Source of the DNA: SZUA-442 sp963759175
Lineage (GTDB): Bacteria; Actinomycetota; Acidimicrobiia; Spongiisociales; UBA5794
Assembly (NCBI GenBank): GCA_963759175.1
Contig: CAVWXP010000015.1
Span: 124,001 to 188,000, forward strand
DNA length: 64,000 bases
Direction of reading: 5' to 3'
The notes below the pieces were generated by a model. That model was not told the DNA's origin. It did not search any database and saw nothing but the letters and a program-made list of their open reading frames with translations. The position numbers and the translations under genes are program-made. Positions 53,140 to 61,654 of this stretch are shown piece by piece (position 1 is the first letter of the stretch; each line of letters opens with the position of its first letter).

Positions 53140-53999
53140 TGCGTGGAAACGAGCCCAGCCGCACGCAGGTGTGCGACGATGCGGGCGTCGTCAGCCGGAT
53201 CGACCGGGTGGAGTGGCAATCGTGGAGGGCCCGCTCGGAGACCCGTTGCCGTAGCCGCCGCCTTGGTGCCCGCGACGCCGTGGGCCTCGATTGCCGCTGC
53301 GATGGCGGTCAGCCGTTGCTGTGCTGCCGCGTCCCCGCGTGATGCGAGTGATACGTCGGTGAGGGCGTAGTTGGCGCTGGCCGTTATGGCTCCCCACGCA
53401 CCGGCATGGTGGCTTGCGAGGAGGGCTCGTGATGCGCCGGTGAACACCGTGAATCCGTCGGCGATGAGGTCGGCGAGGTCATCGAGGCGCTCGGGTTCCC
53501 CGCCCGAGTCCTTCATGCCGACGATCCGTTCGTGGCCGGCGAGGTTGCGCACTTGATCCACCGTGAGTACGAGCGATGACACGGCCGGGACGTTGTAGAG
53601 GAACATCGGCACGTCCGAGGACTCGGCGCACGCTTCGTAGAACCGCTCGACGGCGGCTGGATCCCTGCGCGCCAGCGTGGTCGGTGTGATCACCAGGACG
53701 GCATCCGCCCCGGCTTCCGCCGCTTCACGGATCTGGGCCGTGCCCTGGCGGACGGACTCGGCGTTGACGCCACACAGGATCGTCAGCGACACATCGACGT
53801 CCCTGGCGTTGGTGATGAGGGCGGCCCGCTCGCCCGCGTCGAGATATGGACCCTCCCCGGTTGAACCCGCCAGGAGCACACCACGTGTACCGCGAGCGAC
53901 CATCGAGGCGATGTTGTGGCGATGCCCGTCGAGGTCGAGATCGCCCGATGCGTCGAGGGCGGTCACGAGAGCGGGCATGGCACGCGGCCAGGTCGTCAT
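53136..53999 (-). CDS. DapA-family lyase/aldolase, substrate unknown
   Basis: 287 residues. The class I aldolase set is complete: GVLLAGSTGEGPYLDAGERA (substrate carboxylate loop), VPMFLYNVPAVSSLVLTVDQ with the catalytic Tyr, and ERIVGMKDSGGEPERL with the Schiff-base Lys. It could be a dihydrodipicolinate synthase, but its place between gnd and pntAB, in overlaps of 4 bp, favours an aldolase of sugar-acid metabolism such as a 2-keto-3-deoxygluconate type (inference). Confidence 0.8.
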   Translation of the reverse strand: MTTWPRAMPALVTALDASGDLDLDGHRHNIASMVARGTRGVLLAGSTGEGPYLDAGERAALITNARDVDVSLTILCGVNAESVRQGTAQIREAAEAGADAVLVITPTTLARRDPAAVERFYEACAESSDVPMFLYNVPAVSSLVLTVDQVRNLAGHERIVGMKDSGGEPERLDDLADLIADGFTVFTGASRALLASHHAGAWGAITASANYALTDVSLASRGDAAAQQRLTAIAAAIEAHGVAGTKAAATATGLRAGPPRLPLHPVDPADDARIVAHLRAAGLVSTQ

Positions 54000-55447
54000 G
54001 CGGTGTACCTTCCCGCGGTGGCGTCTCCGCCCTCTCCGGTCCAATCCGTGTGGAACCACTCGCCACGCGGATGGTCGGTTCGTTCGTACATGTGGGCACC
54101 GAAGTAGTCGCGTTGTGCCTGGATCAGGTTGGCTGGGAGCCGACGGGATCGGTAGGAGTCGTAGAACGCGAGTGCCGACGAGTAGGCGGGTACCGGGATC
54201 CCCGCCATGACCGCACGAGCGACGGTTCGCCTCCACCCGGCGAGCGTGGAGGCGATCTCCGAGCGGAAGTACCGGTCGAAGAGCAGGTTCTCGAGCTTGG
54301 GATCCGAACGGTATGCAGCGGTGATGTCGCCGAGGAATCGGGACCGGATGATGCACCCGGCGCGCCACAGCCCTGCGATCGTGCCGGGATCGAGGTCCCA
54401 CCCGTGTTCCTTGCTCGCCGAGCGCACGAGCATGAATCCCTGGGCGTACGACACGATCTTCGATCCGTAGAGGGCATCATGGATGTCGGCGATGACGGCG
54501 TCGGCGTCGTCACCGATCAGCTCCGCCGAGCCCTCGAGGACGGTCGAGGCCGTTGCGCGTTGGTCGATCAGGGCCGAGACCATGCGTGCATACACGGACT
54601 CGCCGACGAGGGTCACCGGCATGCCCTGGTCCATGGATGCAATGACCGTCCACTTCCCCGTGCCCTTCTGGCCAGCCGCATCGAGGATTCGGTCCACGGT
54701 GGGCACGTCCTCGGTGCGGTGGCCGAGGATGTCGGCCGTGATCTCGATCAGGTAGGAGTCGAGCTTGCCCTCGTTCCATCGAGCGAAGTGGCGCTGCTGA
54801 TCGGCGGCCGACAATCCCAGGCCACGTCCCATGATGTCGTACGCCTCGGCGATCACCTGCATGTCGCCATACTCGATGCCGTTGTGGACCATCTTGACGT
54901 AGTGGCCCGATCCGCCCGGACCCACCCACGCGGCAGTGGGTTCACCGTCGGCCTCGGCAGCGATGGAGGTCATGATGGGTTCGATGATCGGCCACGCCGC
55001 CGGATCTCCGCCCGGCATGATCGATGGCCCCCACCGTGCCCCCTCCTCGCCGCCGGAAACGCCTGCTCCGACGAAGTGGATCCCGCGGTCGGCGAGGGAA
55101 GCGACGCGACGTTCGGTGTCGGTGAAGAGGGAGTTGCCGCCGTCGATGACGACGTCCCCGCTGTCGAGGAGGGGGACGAGCATGTCGAGTTGGGCGTCGA
55201 CCGGTGCTCCCGCCTTGATCATGAGCAGGATCCGGCGTGGTCTCGCCAGGGACGAGACGAACTCCTCGAGTCCGTGGCACCCCTGGATGGCCCGATCGTC
55301 GCCGTGGGCGTCGAGGAATCGATCGACCTGGTACGTGGAGCGGTTGAAGACCGAGACGTGCCATCCGTGGTCGGCGAGGTTGAGTGCGAGGTTCTGGCCC
55401 ATCACACCGAGGCCGACGACGCCGATGTCTGCGCTTGCGTGCTGCAT
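53996..55447 (-). CDS. gnd: 6-phosphogluconate dehydrogenase, decarboxylating
   Basis: 483 residues, the long form. IGVVGLGVMGQNLALNLADH binds NADP, VIDGGNSLFTDTERR and GAGVSGGEEGARWGPSIMPG hold the substrate, and GHYVKMVHNGIEYGDMQVIA carries catalytic Lys and Asn. The tail after YSSALAFYDSYRSRRLPANL includes QAQRDYFGAHMYER as in E. coli-type enzymes. It makes NADPH in the oxidative pentose-phosphate pathway; together with PntAB the operon serves NADPH balance. Confidence 0.95.
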   Translation of the reverse strand: MQHASADIGVVGLGVMGQNLALNLADHGWHVSVFNRSTYQVDRFLDAHGDDRAIQGCHGLEEFVSSLARPRRILLMIKAGAPVDAQLDMLVPLLDSGDVVIDGGNSLFTDTERRVASLADRGIHFVGAGVSGGEEGARWGPSIMPGGDPAAWPIIEPIMTSIAAEADGEPTAAWVGPGGSGHYVKMVHNGIEYGDMQVIAEAYDIMGRGLGLSAADQQRHFARWNEGKLDSYLIEITADILGHRTEDVPTVDRILDAAGQKGTGKWTVIASMDQGMPVTLVGESVYARMVSALIDQRATASTVLEGSAELIGDDADAVIADIHDALYGSKIVSYAQGFMLVRSASKEHGWDLDPGTIAGLWRAGCIIRSRFLGDITAAYRSDPKLENLLFDRYFRSEIASTLAGWRRTVARAVMAGIPVPAYSSALAFYDSYRSRRLPANLIQAQRDYFGAHMYERTDHPRGEWFHTDWTGEGGDATAGRYTA

Positions 55448-55499
55448 GGATCCCGGTTCCGTTGCTCGTCTCAGCGTACCGACATGGCGGATCGCTCGG

Positions 55500-56564
55500 T
55501 CACGTGACGGCGTTGGCGACGGCCGAACCCATCTGCTCGGTGCTGATCGCAGGACTCCCGGCAGCGATGTCCGCGGTGCGAAGGCCGCGGGCGAGGACCC
55601 GATCGACGGCTCGCTCGACGGCGGCTGCCTCGTCTGGCAACGCGAGCGAGTGGCGCAGGGCCATCGCCGCCGAAAGGATCATGCCGAGGGGGTTCGCCGT
55701 GCCGGTGCCTGCGATGTCAGGGGCGGAACCGTGGATCGGTTCGTAGAGCCCAGGTCCGTCGGTGCCCAACGAAGCGCTCGGCAACAGTCCGAGCGATCCG
55801 GGGAGCATCGAGGCCTCGTCGGAGAGGATGTCGCCGAACATGTTCCCGGTCACGATGACGTCGAAGTCCCTCGGCCGGGACAACAGATGCATCGCCATCG
55901 CGTCGACGAGCTGGGTCTCGTGGGTGACATCGGGGTACTCGTCGGTCATGATGCGATCGGTCGTGCGCCGCCACAGGCGCGACACGGCGAGCACGTTCGC
56001 CTTGTCGACCGACGTGAGGTGGCCACGACGGTCCCGTGCGGCCTGCGCTGCCAGCCGCACGATCCGCTCGATCTCGTGCACCGAGTACGTCATGTGATCC
56101 GTGACGGTCGAGCCGTCATCCGACGTGGTCGAACCCCCGAAGTAGATGCCGCCGGTGAGTTCGCGATAGATGACGATGTCGACGTCCTCGACGAGGTCCC
56201 GTCGCAGCGGTGAGGCGTCGAGCAGTTGCCAATGGGTGGTGATGGGGCGCACGTTGGCGAACAGGCCGAGGGCCCGGCGGATACCGAGGAGACCATCTTC
56301 GGGTCGGGTCGGCGCGGCCGGGTCGCTCCACTGTGGGCCGCCGACGGCGCCGAGCAGCACGGCATCCGATGCCCTGGCGCCTGCGACGGTCTCGGGCGGG
56401 AGGGGATCGCCGACGGCGTCGATGGCTGCGCCGCCCAGCAGGAGTTCGGTGAATGTGAAGTCGTGGCCGTGGGTGGAGGCGACCGCCGCGAGCACCCTGC
56501 GGGCCTCTGCGACGACCTCCGGACCGATGCCGTCCCCCGGGATCAGGGCGATGGAGGCGTTCAT
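55500..56564 (-). CDS. leuB: 3-isopropylmalate dehydrogenase
   Basis: 354 residues. ALIPGDGIGPEVVAEARRVL at the start, VREL-type loop written here as IYRELTGGIYFGG, SVDKANVLAVSRLWRRTTDR with catalytic Lys, MLPGSLGLLPSASLG and PIHGSAPDIAGTGTANPLGM for NAD binding. Oxidative decarboxylation step of leucine synthesis. It overlaps leuA by 4 bp. Confidence 0.95.
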   Translation of the reverse strand: MNASIALIPGDGIGPEVVAEARRVLAAVASTHGHDFTFTELLLGGAAIDAVGDPLPPETVAGARASDAVLLGAVGGPQWSDPAAPTRPEDGLLGIRRALGLFANVRPITTHWQLLDASPLRRDLVEDVDIVIYRELTGGIYFGGSTTSDDGSTVTDHMTYSVHEIERIVRLAAQAARDRRGHLTSVDKANVLAVSRLWRRTTDRIMTDEYPDVTHETQLVDAMAMHLLSRPRDFDVIVTGNMFGDILSDEASMLPGSLGLLPSASLGTDGPGLYEPIHGSAPDIAGTGTANPLGMILSAAMALRHSLALPDEAAAVERAVDRVLARGLRTADIAAGSPAISTEQMGSAVANAVT

Positions 56565-58096
56565 CCGCCATCCTCGGTCGCGACCGGTGTGCGGCCCAAC
56601 GATGCCTTGTTCATCGCCGAGACCATCGCCCGGACGGATCCTTCGACGACGTCGGTCGACACACCTCGCCCGGAGAAGGTGGTCGCCCCCACCTGGACGA
56701 TGACGTCGACCTTCGCCATGGCGTCGGCGCCGGCGGCGAGGGGGGACACGCGGTAGTCGATGAGCGACGCTGCGATGCCGTAGGCGTCCTGGACCGCGAC
56801 GAAGGCGGCATTGACCATGCCGTCACCCTCGGCCGTCGACACGACCTCATCGCCTGCCCGATCCAGGGTGACGGTGGCGACCGGAGTCGCCGTGGACCCA
56901 CCGGACACATGGATCGCGACGAGGCTCATCTCGCCCGCGTGGGAGTCGGTCTCGGCAGCCACGATCGCCCGGATCCCCTCTTCGCTGATCTCGCCCTTGC
57001 GGTCGGCGAGTTCCTTGAACCGGGAGAACGAACGCTGGAAGTCGTCATCACCGAGGTGGATGTCCATCTTGTCGAGTGCATCGGCGAATGCGGCGCGCCC
57101 GGAGTGCTTCCCGAGCACGATCATCGATGCATGGCCAACCGACCTCGGGTCCATGATCTCGTAGGTCTCGCGGTTCTGGAGCACGCCGTGTTGGTGGATG
57201 CCCGATTCGTGGGCGAATGCGTTCCGGCCGACGACGGCCTTGTTGTACTGGATCGGGTAGCCGGTGAGGCTCGATACGAGTCTCGACGTCTCGAAGATCT
57301 CGGTGGTGTCCGCTCCGATCTCGACGTCGAAGTAGTCCTGGCGCGTGGTGACGGCCATGATCACCTCCTCGGTGGACGTGTTGCCCGCCCGTTCCCCGAT
57401 GCCGTTGATCGCTCCCTCGATCTGCCTGGCTCCTGCATGGATCGCCGAGAGGGAGTTGGCGACCGCGAGCCCGAGGTCGTTGTGGCAGTGCGTGGAGATG
57501 ATGATGTCCTCGTTGCCTTCCCTGACGTCGTCGTACACCTTCGTGAGGAGGGCCACGAAGTCGGCTGGCATGGCATAGCCGACCGTGTCGGGGATGTTGA
57601 TGGTGGTGGCTCCGGCGCGCACGGCAGCGCGACAGACCTCGATGACGAAGTCGGGATCCGATCGCGTCGCATCCTGGGGTGAGAACTCGACGTCGTCGAC
57701 GTACCGCTTCGCCCTCGTGACGCTCTCGACGACGGACGCCATGACCTGTGATGGTGACATCCGGAGCATCTGCTCCATGTGGATCGGCGACGTGGACACG
57801 AACACGTGGATCCGCTGGCGAGCCGCTGTCCGTAGTGCGTCGGCCGCCTTGTCGATGTCGTCGGGATGGGTGCGTGCCAGAGAGGCGATGACGGGTCCCG
57901 CGACCTCGGACGCGATCCTCGAGACGGCCTGGAAGTCGCCGGGACTCGAAGCGGCGAATCCGGCCTCGATCACGTCGACCCGCAGGCGAGCCAACTGCTT
58001 GGCGATGGCGACCTTGTCGTCGGGGGACAGGGCGATGCCCGGCGCCTGCTCGCCGTCGCGCAGTGTCGTGTCGAAGATGATCAGTTTGTCGCCCAT
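56561..58096 (-). CDS. leuA: 2-isopropylmalate synthase
   Basis: 511 residues. LIIFDTTLRDGEQAPGIALS holds the metal/substrate Arg-Asp, HCHNDLGLAVANSLSAIHAG the metal His pair, and AFAHESGIHQHGVLQN a conserved active-site segment. The C-terminal regulatory domain (residues ~385-511) that senses leucine is present. AAAGGA precedes the ATG. A short leader peptide gene and hairpin lie directly upstream (58137-58204). Confidence 0.95.
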   Translation of the reverse strand: MGDKLIIFDTTLRDGEQAPGIALSPDDKVAIAKQLARLRVDVIEAGFAASSPGDFQAVSRIASEVAGPVIASLARTHPDDIDKAADALRTAARQRIHVFVSTSPIHMEQMLRMSPSQVMASVVESVTRAKRYVDDVEFSPQDATRSDPDFVIEVCRAAVRAGATTINIPDTVGYAMPADFVALLTKVYDDVREGNEDIIISTHCHNDLGLAVANSLSAIHAGARQIEGAINGIGERAGNTSTEEVIMAVTTRQDYFDVEIGADTTEIFETSRLVSSLTGYPIQYNKAVVGRNAFAHESGIHQHGVLQNRETYEIMDPRSVGHASMIVLGKHSGRAAFADALDKMDIHLGDDDFQRSFSRFKELADRKGEISEEGIRAIVAAETDSHAGEMSLVAIHVSGGSTATPVATVTLDRAGDEVVSTAEGDGMVNAAFVAVQDAYGIAASLIDYRVSPLAAGADAMAKVDVIVQVGATTFSGRGVSTDVVEGSVRAMVSAMNKASLGRTPVATEDGG

Positions 58097-58136
58097 GGTG
58101 GTCCTTTGCGATCGGGTGGCGGTCGGTGACGGTTCG

Positions 58137-58204
58137 CCGACTGGTTGCCCAGCCGGCTACCGAAGTCGCCGCTCCACCCTGAGGATGGCACGAAGATCGT
58201 TCAT
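58137..58204 (-). promoter_or_regulatory. probable leuA leader peptide (MNDLRAILRVERRLR) with adjacent hairpin
   Basis: A 15-codon frame from ATG (58204) to TAG (58157) contains three Leu, one Ile and one Val, and starts 4 nt after the ilvC stop. Directly after its stop, CCGGCTGG-GCAA-CCAGTCGG (58156-58137) folds as an 8-bp stem with a GNRA loop. This layout suggests translation-coupled control of leuA; no strong U-tract terminator is visible. Confidence 0.45.
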
Positions 58205-58208
58205 TCGG

Positions 58209-59219
58209 TCACACATCATCGGCAGGGGTCTTGGCGACCAGGAACGTCATCATGTCGCGGAGTCGGCGGCCGGTCGTCTCGACGGGATGGTCGTGGATCG
58301 CCGTCCGTGCGGCCGTGAGGTTCGGTGAGCCGGAGTGGTACTCGTCCATCCACTCGCGTGCGAACGCGCCAGACCGGATCTCATCGAGGATGGTGCGCAT
58401 CTCGGCCTTCGTGGCGTCGGTCACCAAGCGGGGTCCACGGGTGACGTCGCCGTACTCGGCGGTGTCCGACACGGAGTGGCGCATCCATTCGATGCCGCCC
58501 TCGAAGAGCAGGTCGACGATGAGCTTGAGCTCGTGCAGGACCTCGAAGTAGGCCATCTCGGGTGCGTAGCCAGCCTCGGTGAGCGTCTCGAAGGCCGCCT
58601 GGATCATCGAGTCGACGCCGCCACACAGGATCACCTGCTCACCGAAGAGATCGGTCTCGGTCTCATCTCCGAACGTGGTCTCGATGACGCCTGCCCGTGT
58701 GCCACCGATGGCATGGGCATAGGAGAGGGCGAGGTCGAGGGCGGCACCGGTTGCGTCCTGATGGACGGCCACGAGCGTCGGCACGCCGGAGCCCTCGACG
58801 AACTGGCGTCGGACGAGATGGCCCGGTCCCTTCGGAGCGACCATGGCCACGTCGATGTCGGGCGGTGGTTGGATCAGGTCGAAGTGGATCGCGAACCCGT
58901 GGGCGAACAGCAGGGCATCCCCGGTCGAGAGCCTCGGTGCGATGACCTCGTTGTAGACCTGCTGCTGGACCTGGTCCGGCACGAGCATCATGATCACGTC
59001 CGCCCACTCGGCTGCGGCCTCGGGATCCACGACCTTGAGCCCCGCGTCCGATGCGGCCTGGACGCGTGCTGAGCCATGTCGCAGCCCGACGACGACATCG
59101 ACTCCCGAGTCCTTGAGGCTCAGGGCATGGGCATGGCCCTGGCTGCCGAAGCCGATGACAGCGACCTTGCGGCGCGTGATGAGGCCGGCGTCGGCGTCCT
59201 GCTCGTAGTACATGTTCAT
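58209..59219 (-). CDS. ilvC: ketol-acid reductoisomerase, class I
   Basis: 336 residues, the short class I form. KVAVIGFGSQGHAHALSLKD binds NADPH, VAPKGPGHLVRRQFVEGSGV, DLFGEQVILCGGVDSMIQAA with metal-ligand Asp and Glu, and PEMAYFEVLHELKLIVDLLF are all as expected. It converts acetolactate to dihydroxy-isovalerate. GGGAG precedes the ATG. Confidence 0.95.
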   Translation of the reverse strand: MNMYYEQDADAGLITRRKVAVIGFGSQGHAHALSLKDSGVDVVVGLRHGSARVQAASDAGLKVVDPEAAAEWADVIMMLVPDQVQQQVYNEVIAPRLSTGDALLFAHGFAIHFDLIQPPPDIDVAMVAPKGPGHLVRRQFVEGSGVPTLVAVHQDATGAALDLALSYAHAIGGTRAGVIETTFGDETETDLFGEQVILCGGVDSMIQAAFETLTEAGYAPEMAYFEVLHELKLIVDLLFEGGIEWMRHSVSDTAEYGDVTRGPRLVTDATKAEMRTILDEIRSGAFAREWMDEYHSGSPNLTAARTAIHDHPVETTGRRLRDMMTFLVAKTPADDV

Positions 59220-59233
59220 GACGTGGTCGCTCC

Positions 59234-59737
59234 CTAGGCGGTCTTCTGCTGTTTCCTGGCGCCGGCCTTCTGATCCTTCGCAAGGGCGATGCGGCCCGAC
59301 TTCACGAGGCTCACGATGCCGTAGGTCCTCATGATCTCGAGGAAGTCCGCGAGCCTGCTCGGCTCACCGACGACCTCGAAGGTGATGGTCGTCGCCCCGA
59401 CGTCGACGGCCTTCGCCTCGAAGATGTTCGCGGCCTCGAGGATCTCGCCGCGCCGCACGGTGTCGGCGTTCACACGCACGAGCATGATCTCGCGTTCGAT
59501 GGCCTCACCGGGGAGGTGCTCGGTGACCTTGATCGTGTGGACCAGCTTGTAGAGCTGCTTGACGATCTGTTCCATCTCCGGACCGTCCACCACCATCGTG
59601 ATCCGCGAACGCGTCGGATCCTCCGTGGGTCCGACGGCGAGGCTGTGGATGTTGAAGTCCCTCCTGGCGAACATCGATGAGATGCGTGCCAGCACGCCCG
59701 GTTTGTTCTCGACACTGACCGACAGGACGTGGCTCAT
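59234..59737 (-). CDS. ilvN: acetolactate synthase regulatory subunit
   Basis: 167 residues. ACT domain at the start (VLSVSVENKPGVLARISSMF, RRDFNIHSLAVGPTEDPTRS) binds valine for feedback control, and the C-terminal domain has EIMLVRVNADTVRRGEILEA and VGEPSRLADFLEIMRTYGIV. It overlaps ilvB by 4 bp. Confidence 0.95.
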   Translation of the reverse strand: MSHVLSVSVENKPGVLARISSMFARRDFNIHSLAVGPTEDPTRSRITMVVDGPEMEQIVKQLYKLVHTIKVTEHLPGEAIEREIMLVRVNADTVRRGEILEAANIFEAKAVDVGATTITFEVVGEPSRLADFLEIMRTYGIVSLVKSGRIALAKDQKAGARKQQKTA

Positions 59738-61449
59738 GTGAAGTCCTCGAGCGACATGATGATCTCGTCGTTCGATCCGCCGGCCACGACCATGGGGAAC
59801 ACCATGGCATCGGGATCGCAGACGAACTCCATGACAACCGGCCGATCGTCGACGGCGAGGGCCTTCTCGATCGTCGGCACCACGTCCTCGGGGCGCTCGG
59901 CACGGAAGCCCGCACAGCCCATCGCGACGGCGAGGCCGACGATGTCGGGGTTGTGTGCAGACAGCTCGGAGCCCGAATACCGCTCGTCGAAGAAGAGGCG
60001 TTGCCACTGGCGAACCATGCCGAGATTGGCGTTGTTCATCACGGCGATCTTCACGGGAATGCCCTCGAGCGCTGCTGTGATCAACTCCTGGAAGGTCATC
60101 TGGAAACAGCCGTCCCCGTCGATCGCGATCACCATGTCATCCGGCATGCCGGCCTGGGCACCGATCGCTGCGGGAACGGCGTACCCCATCGTGCCGAGCC
60201 CTCCGGAATTGATCCACGTGTTCGGTCGTTCGAAGGGCCAGAACTGTGATGCCCACATCTGGTGTTGGCCGACGCCGGCCACGACCGTCGCGCCCGGCGC
60301 ATGCTTGGCGAGTTCGTCGATCACGTACTGCTGTTGGATCGGCCCGTCGGGGTCCTGCTCGTAGGTGAGGGGGAAGTCGCGTTGCCACTGCGCGATCGTG
60401 TCCATCCATGGTCCTCGTCGTGGCGCCTCGGTTCCGTCGAGCACCGTCTCGCTCGCTGTGAGGAGTTGCCGTAGCACCGCCCGCGCGTCGCCGACGATGG
60501 GGATGTCGGGTGTGCGGATCTTGCCGATCTCTGCAGGATCGACGTCGACGTGGATGATCCGGGCCTCGGGGGCGAAGTGATCCGGATCACCGGTCACACG
60601 GTCGTCGAACCGCGCCCCGATGGCGATCAGGAGGTCGGCTCGTTGCATCGCCGTGGTTGCGGTGTACGAACCGTGCATTCCCGACATGCCCAACGTGAGG
60701 GGATGGGAGTCGGGGATGGCTCCGCGCGCCATGAGGGTCGTCACGACCGGGAGGCCGTGCTGCTCGGCGAACGCACGGAGTTCCTCGCTCGCCCCACCAC
60801 GGATGATCCCGCCCCCGGCGTAGAGGACGGGTCGCTCCGACGCGATGATGAGATCGACGGCGGCAGCGATCTGGCGCGGGTGCCCCTTGACCGACGGCTT
60901 GTATCCGGGGAGGTCGATCGTGCCCGTGCCGTCCCACGAGGTGACCCCTGCAAGGGCATCCTTCGTGATGTCGACGAGCACCGGACCCGGCCTTCCCGTG
61001 GCCGCGATGTGGAAGGCCTCCTTCACGGCATCGGCTATCTCCTCGGTGCGGGTGACCAGATGGTTGTGCTTGGTCACGGGCATCGAGATGCCCCACGTGT
61101 GGGCCTCCTGGAAGGCATCGAGCCCGATGGACGACGATGCGACCTGGGCCGTGATGGCGACCACGGGGATGGAGTCCATGTAGGCGTCGGCCAGGGGCGT
61201 GATGAGGTTCGTGGCTCCCGGACCCGATGTCGCGAACGTCACGCCGACGCGGCCCGTGGCATGGGCATAACCAGAAGCCATGTGTCCGGCACCCTGCTCG
61301 TGGCGGGCCAGCACGTGGCGGATGTGGCTGTCGTGGAGGGTGTCGTACGCCTTGAGGATGGCTCCGCCGGGTACACCGAAGATGATCTCCACCCCCTCGT
61401 TCTCGAGGGACTTGATGAGGATCTCAGCTCCGGTCAATGTCTCGGTCAT
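59734..61449 (-). CDS. ilvB: acetolactate synthase catalytic subunit
   Basis: 571 residues. FGVPGGAILKAYDTLHDSHI and LARHEQGAGHMASGYA with the cofactor-activating Glu, then FAD-binding middle domain, and the ThDP motif VIAIDGDGCFQMTFQELITA running to NN (GDG...NN). It makes acetolactate and acetohydroxybutyrate at the head of branched-chain synthesis. ATG at 61449 with GGAG 7 nt upstream; an attenuator precedes it. Confidence 0.95.
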   Translation of the reverse strand: MTETLTGAEILIKSLENEGVEIIFGVPGGAILKAYDTLHDSHIRHVLARHEQGAGHMASGYAHATGRVGVTFATSGPGATNLITPLADAYMDSIPVVAITAQVASSSIGLDAFQEAHTWGISMPVTKHNHLVTRTEEIADAVKEAFHIAATGRPGPVLVDITKDALAGVTSWDGTGTIDLPGYKPSVKGHPRQIAAAVDLIIASERPVLYAGGGIIRGGASEELRAFAEQHGLPVVTTLMARGAIPDSHPLTLGMSGMHGSYTATTAMQRADLLIAIGARFDDRVTGDPDHFAPEARIIHVDVDPAEIGKIRTPDIPIVGDARAVLRQLLTASETVLDGTEAPRRGPWMDTIAQWQRDFPLTYEQDPDGPIQQQYVIDELAKHAPGATVVAGVGQHQMWASQFWPFERPNTWINSGGLGTMGYAVPAAIGAQAGMPDDMVIAIDGDGCFQMTFQELITAALEGIPVKIAVMNNANLGMVRQWQRLFFDERYSGSELSAHNPDIVGLAVAMGCAGFRAERPEDVVPTIEKALAVDDRPVVMEFVCDPDAMVFPMVVAGGSNDEIIMSLEDFT

Positions 61450-61462
61450 GGTGGCTCCAGAT

Positions 61463-61516
61463 AGAAGAAAACCCCCCGGGGCACGGAGGGTCGGGCGCAT
61501 CGGTGGTTGATGCGCC
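61463..61516 (-). terminator. ilvB attenuator hairpins
   Basis: On the minus strand, GGCGCATC-AACCACC-GATGCGCC (61516-61494) forms a stem right after the leader stop. Then CCCTCCG-TGCCC-CGGGGGG (61490-61472) forms a GC-rich terminator followed by TTTTCTTCT (61471-61463). It ends 14 nt before the ilvB ATG, the expected place for an intrinsic attenuator. Confidence 0.85.
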
Positions 61517-61560
61517 TACCTGAGAAGGATTACGACTGCGTTCGTGGTCATGATGGACAT
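61516..61560 (-). CDS. ilvBNC leader peptide (MSIMTTNAVVILLR)
   Basis: 14 codons from ATG at 61560 to TAG at 61518-61516. The end of the peptide, VVILL, is a run of the three branched-chain amino acids, so ribosome stalling there would report their supply and govern the following hairpins. Length and composition are those of a classical attenuation leader peptide. It is too short for ordinary gene calling. Confidence 0.85.
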   Translation of the reverse strand: MSIMTTNAVVILLR

Positions 61561-61593
61561 GATAGTGGTCCCGTGGTGTTCGACGGATGTGGG

Positions 61594-61621
61594 AGTATGG
61601 CATCGTGGCGAGGCATGTCAA
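61594..61621 (-). promoter_or_regulatory. ilvB operon promoter
   Basis: On the minus strand TTGACA (61621-61616) and CATACT (61599-61594) are spaced by 16 nt, a good -35/-10 pair. Transcription would start near 61587, about 27 nt before the leader peptide ATG. Confidence 0.6.
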
Positions 61622-61654
61622 GACAACGGACGTCGGGACGGTGACGCCGTGTCG

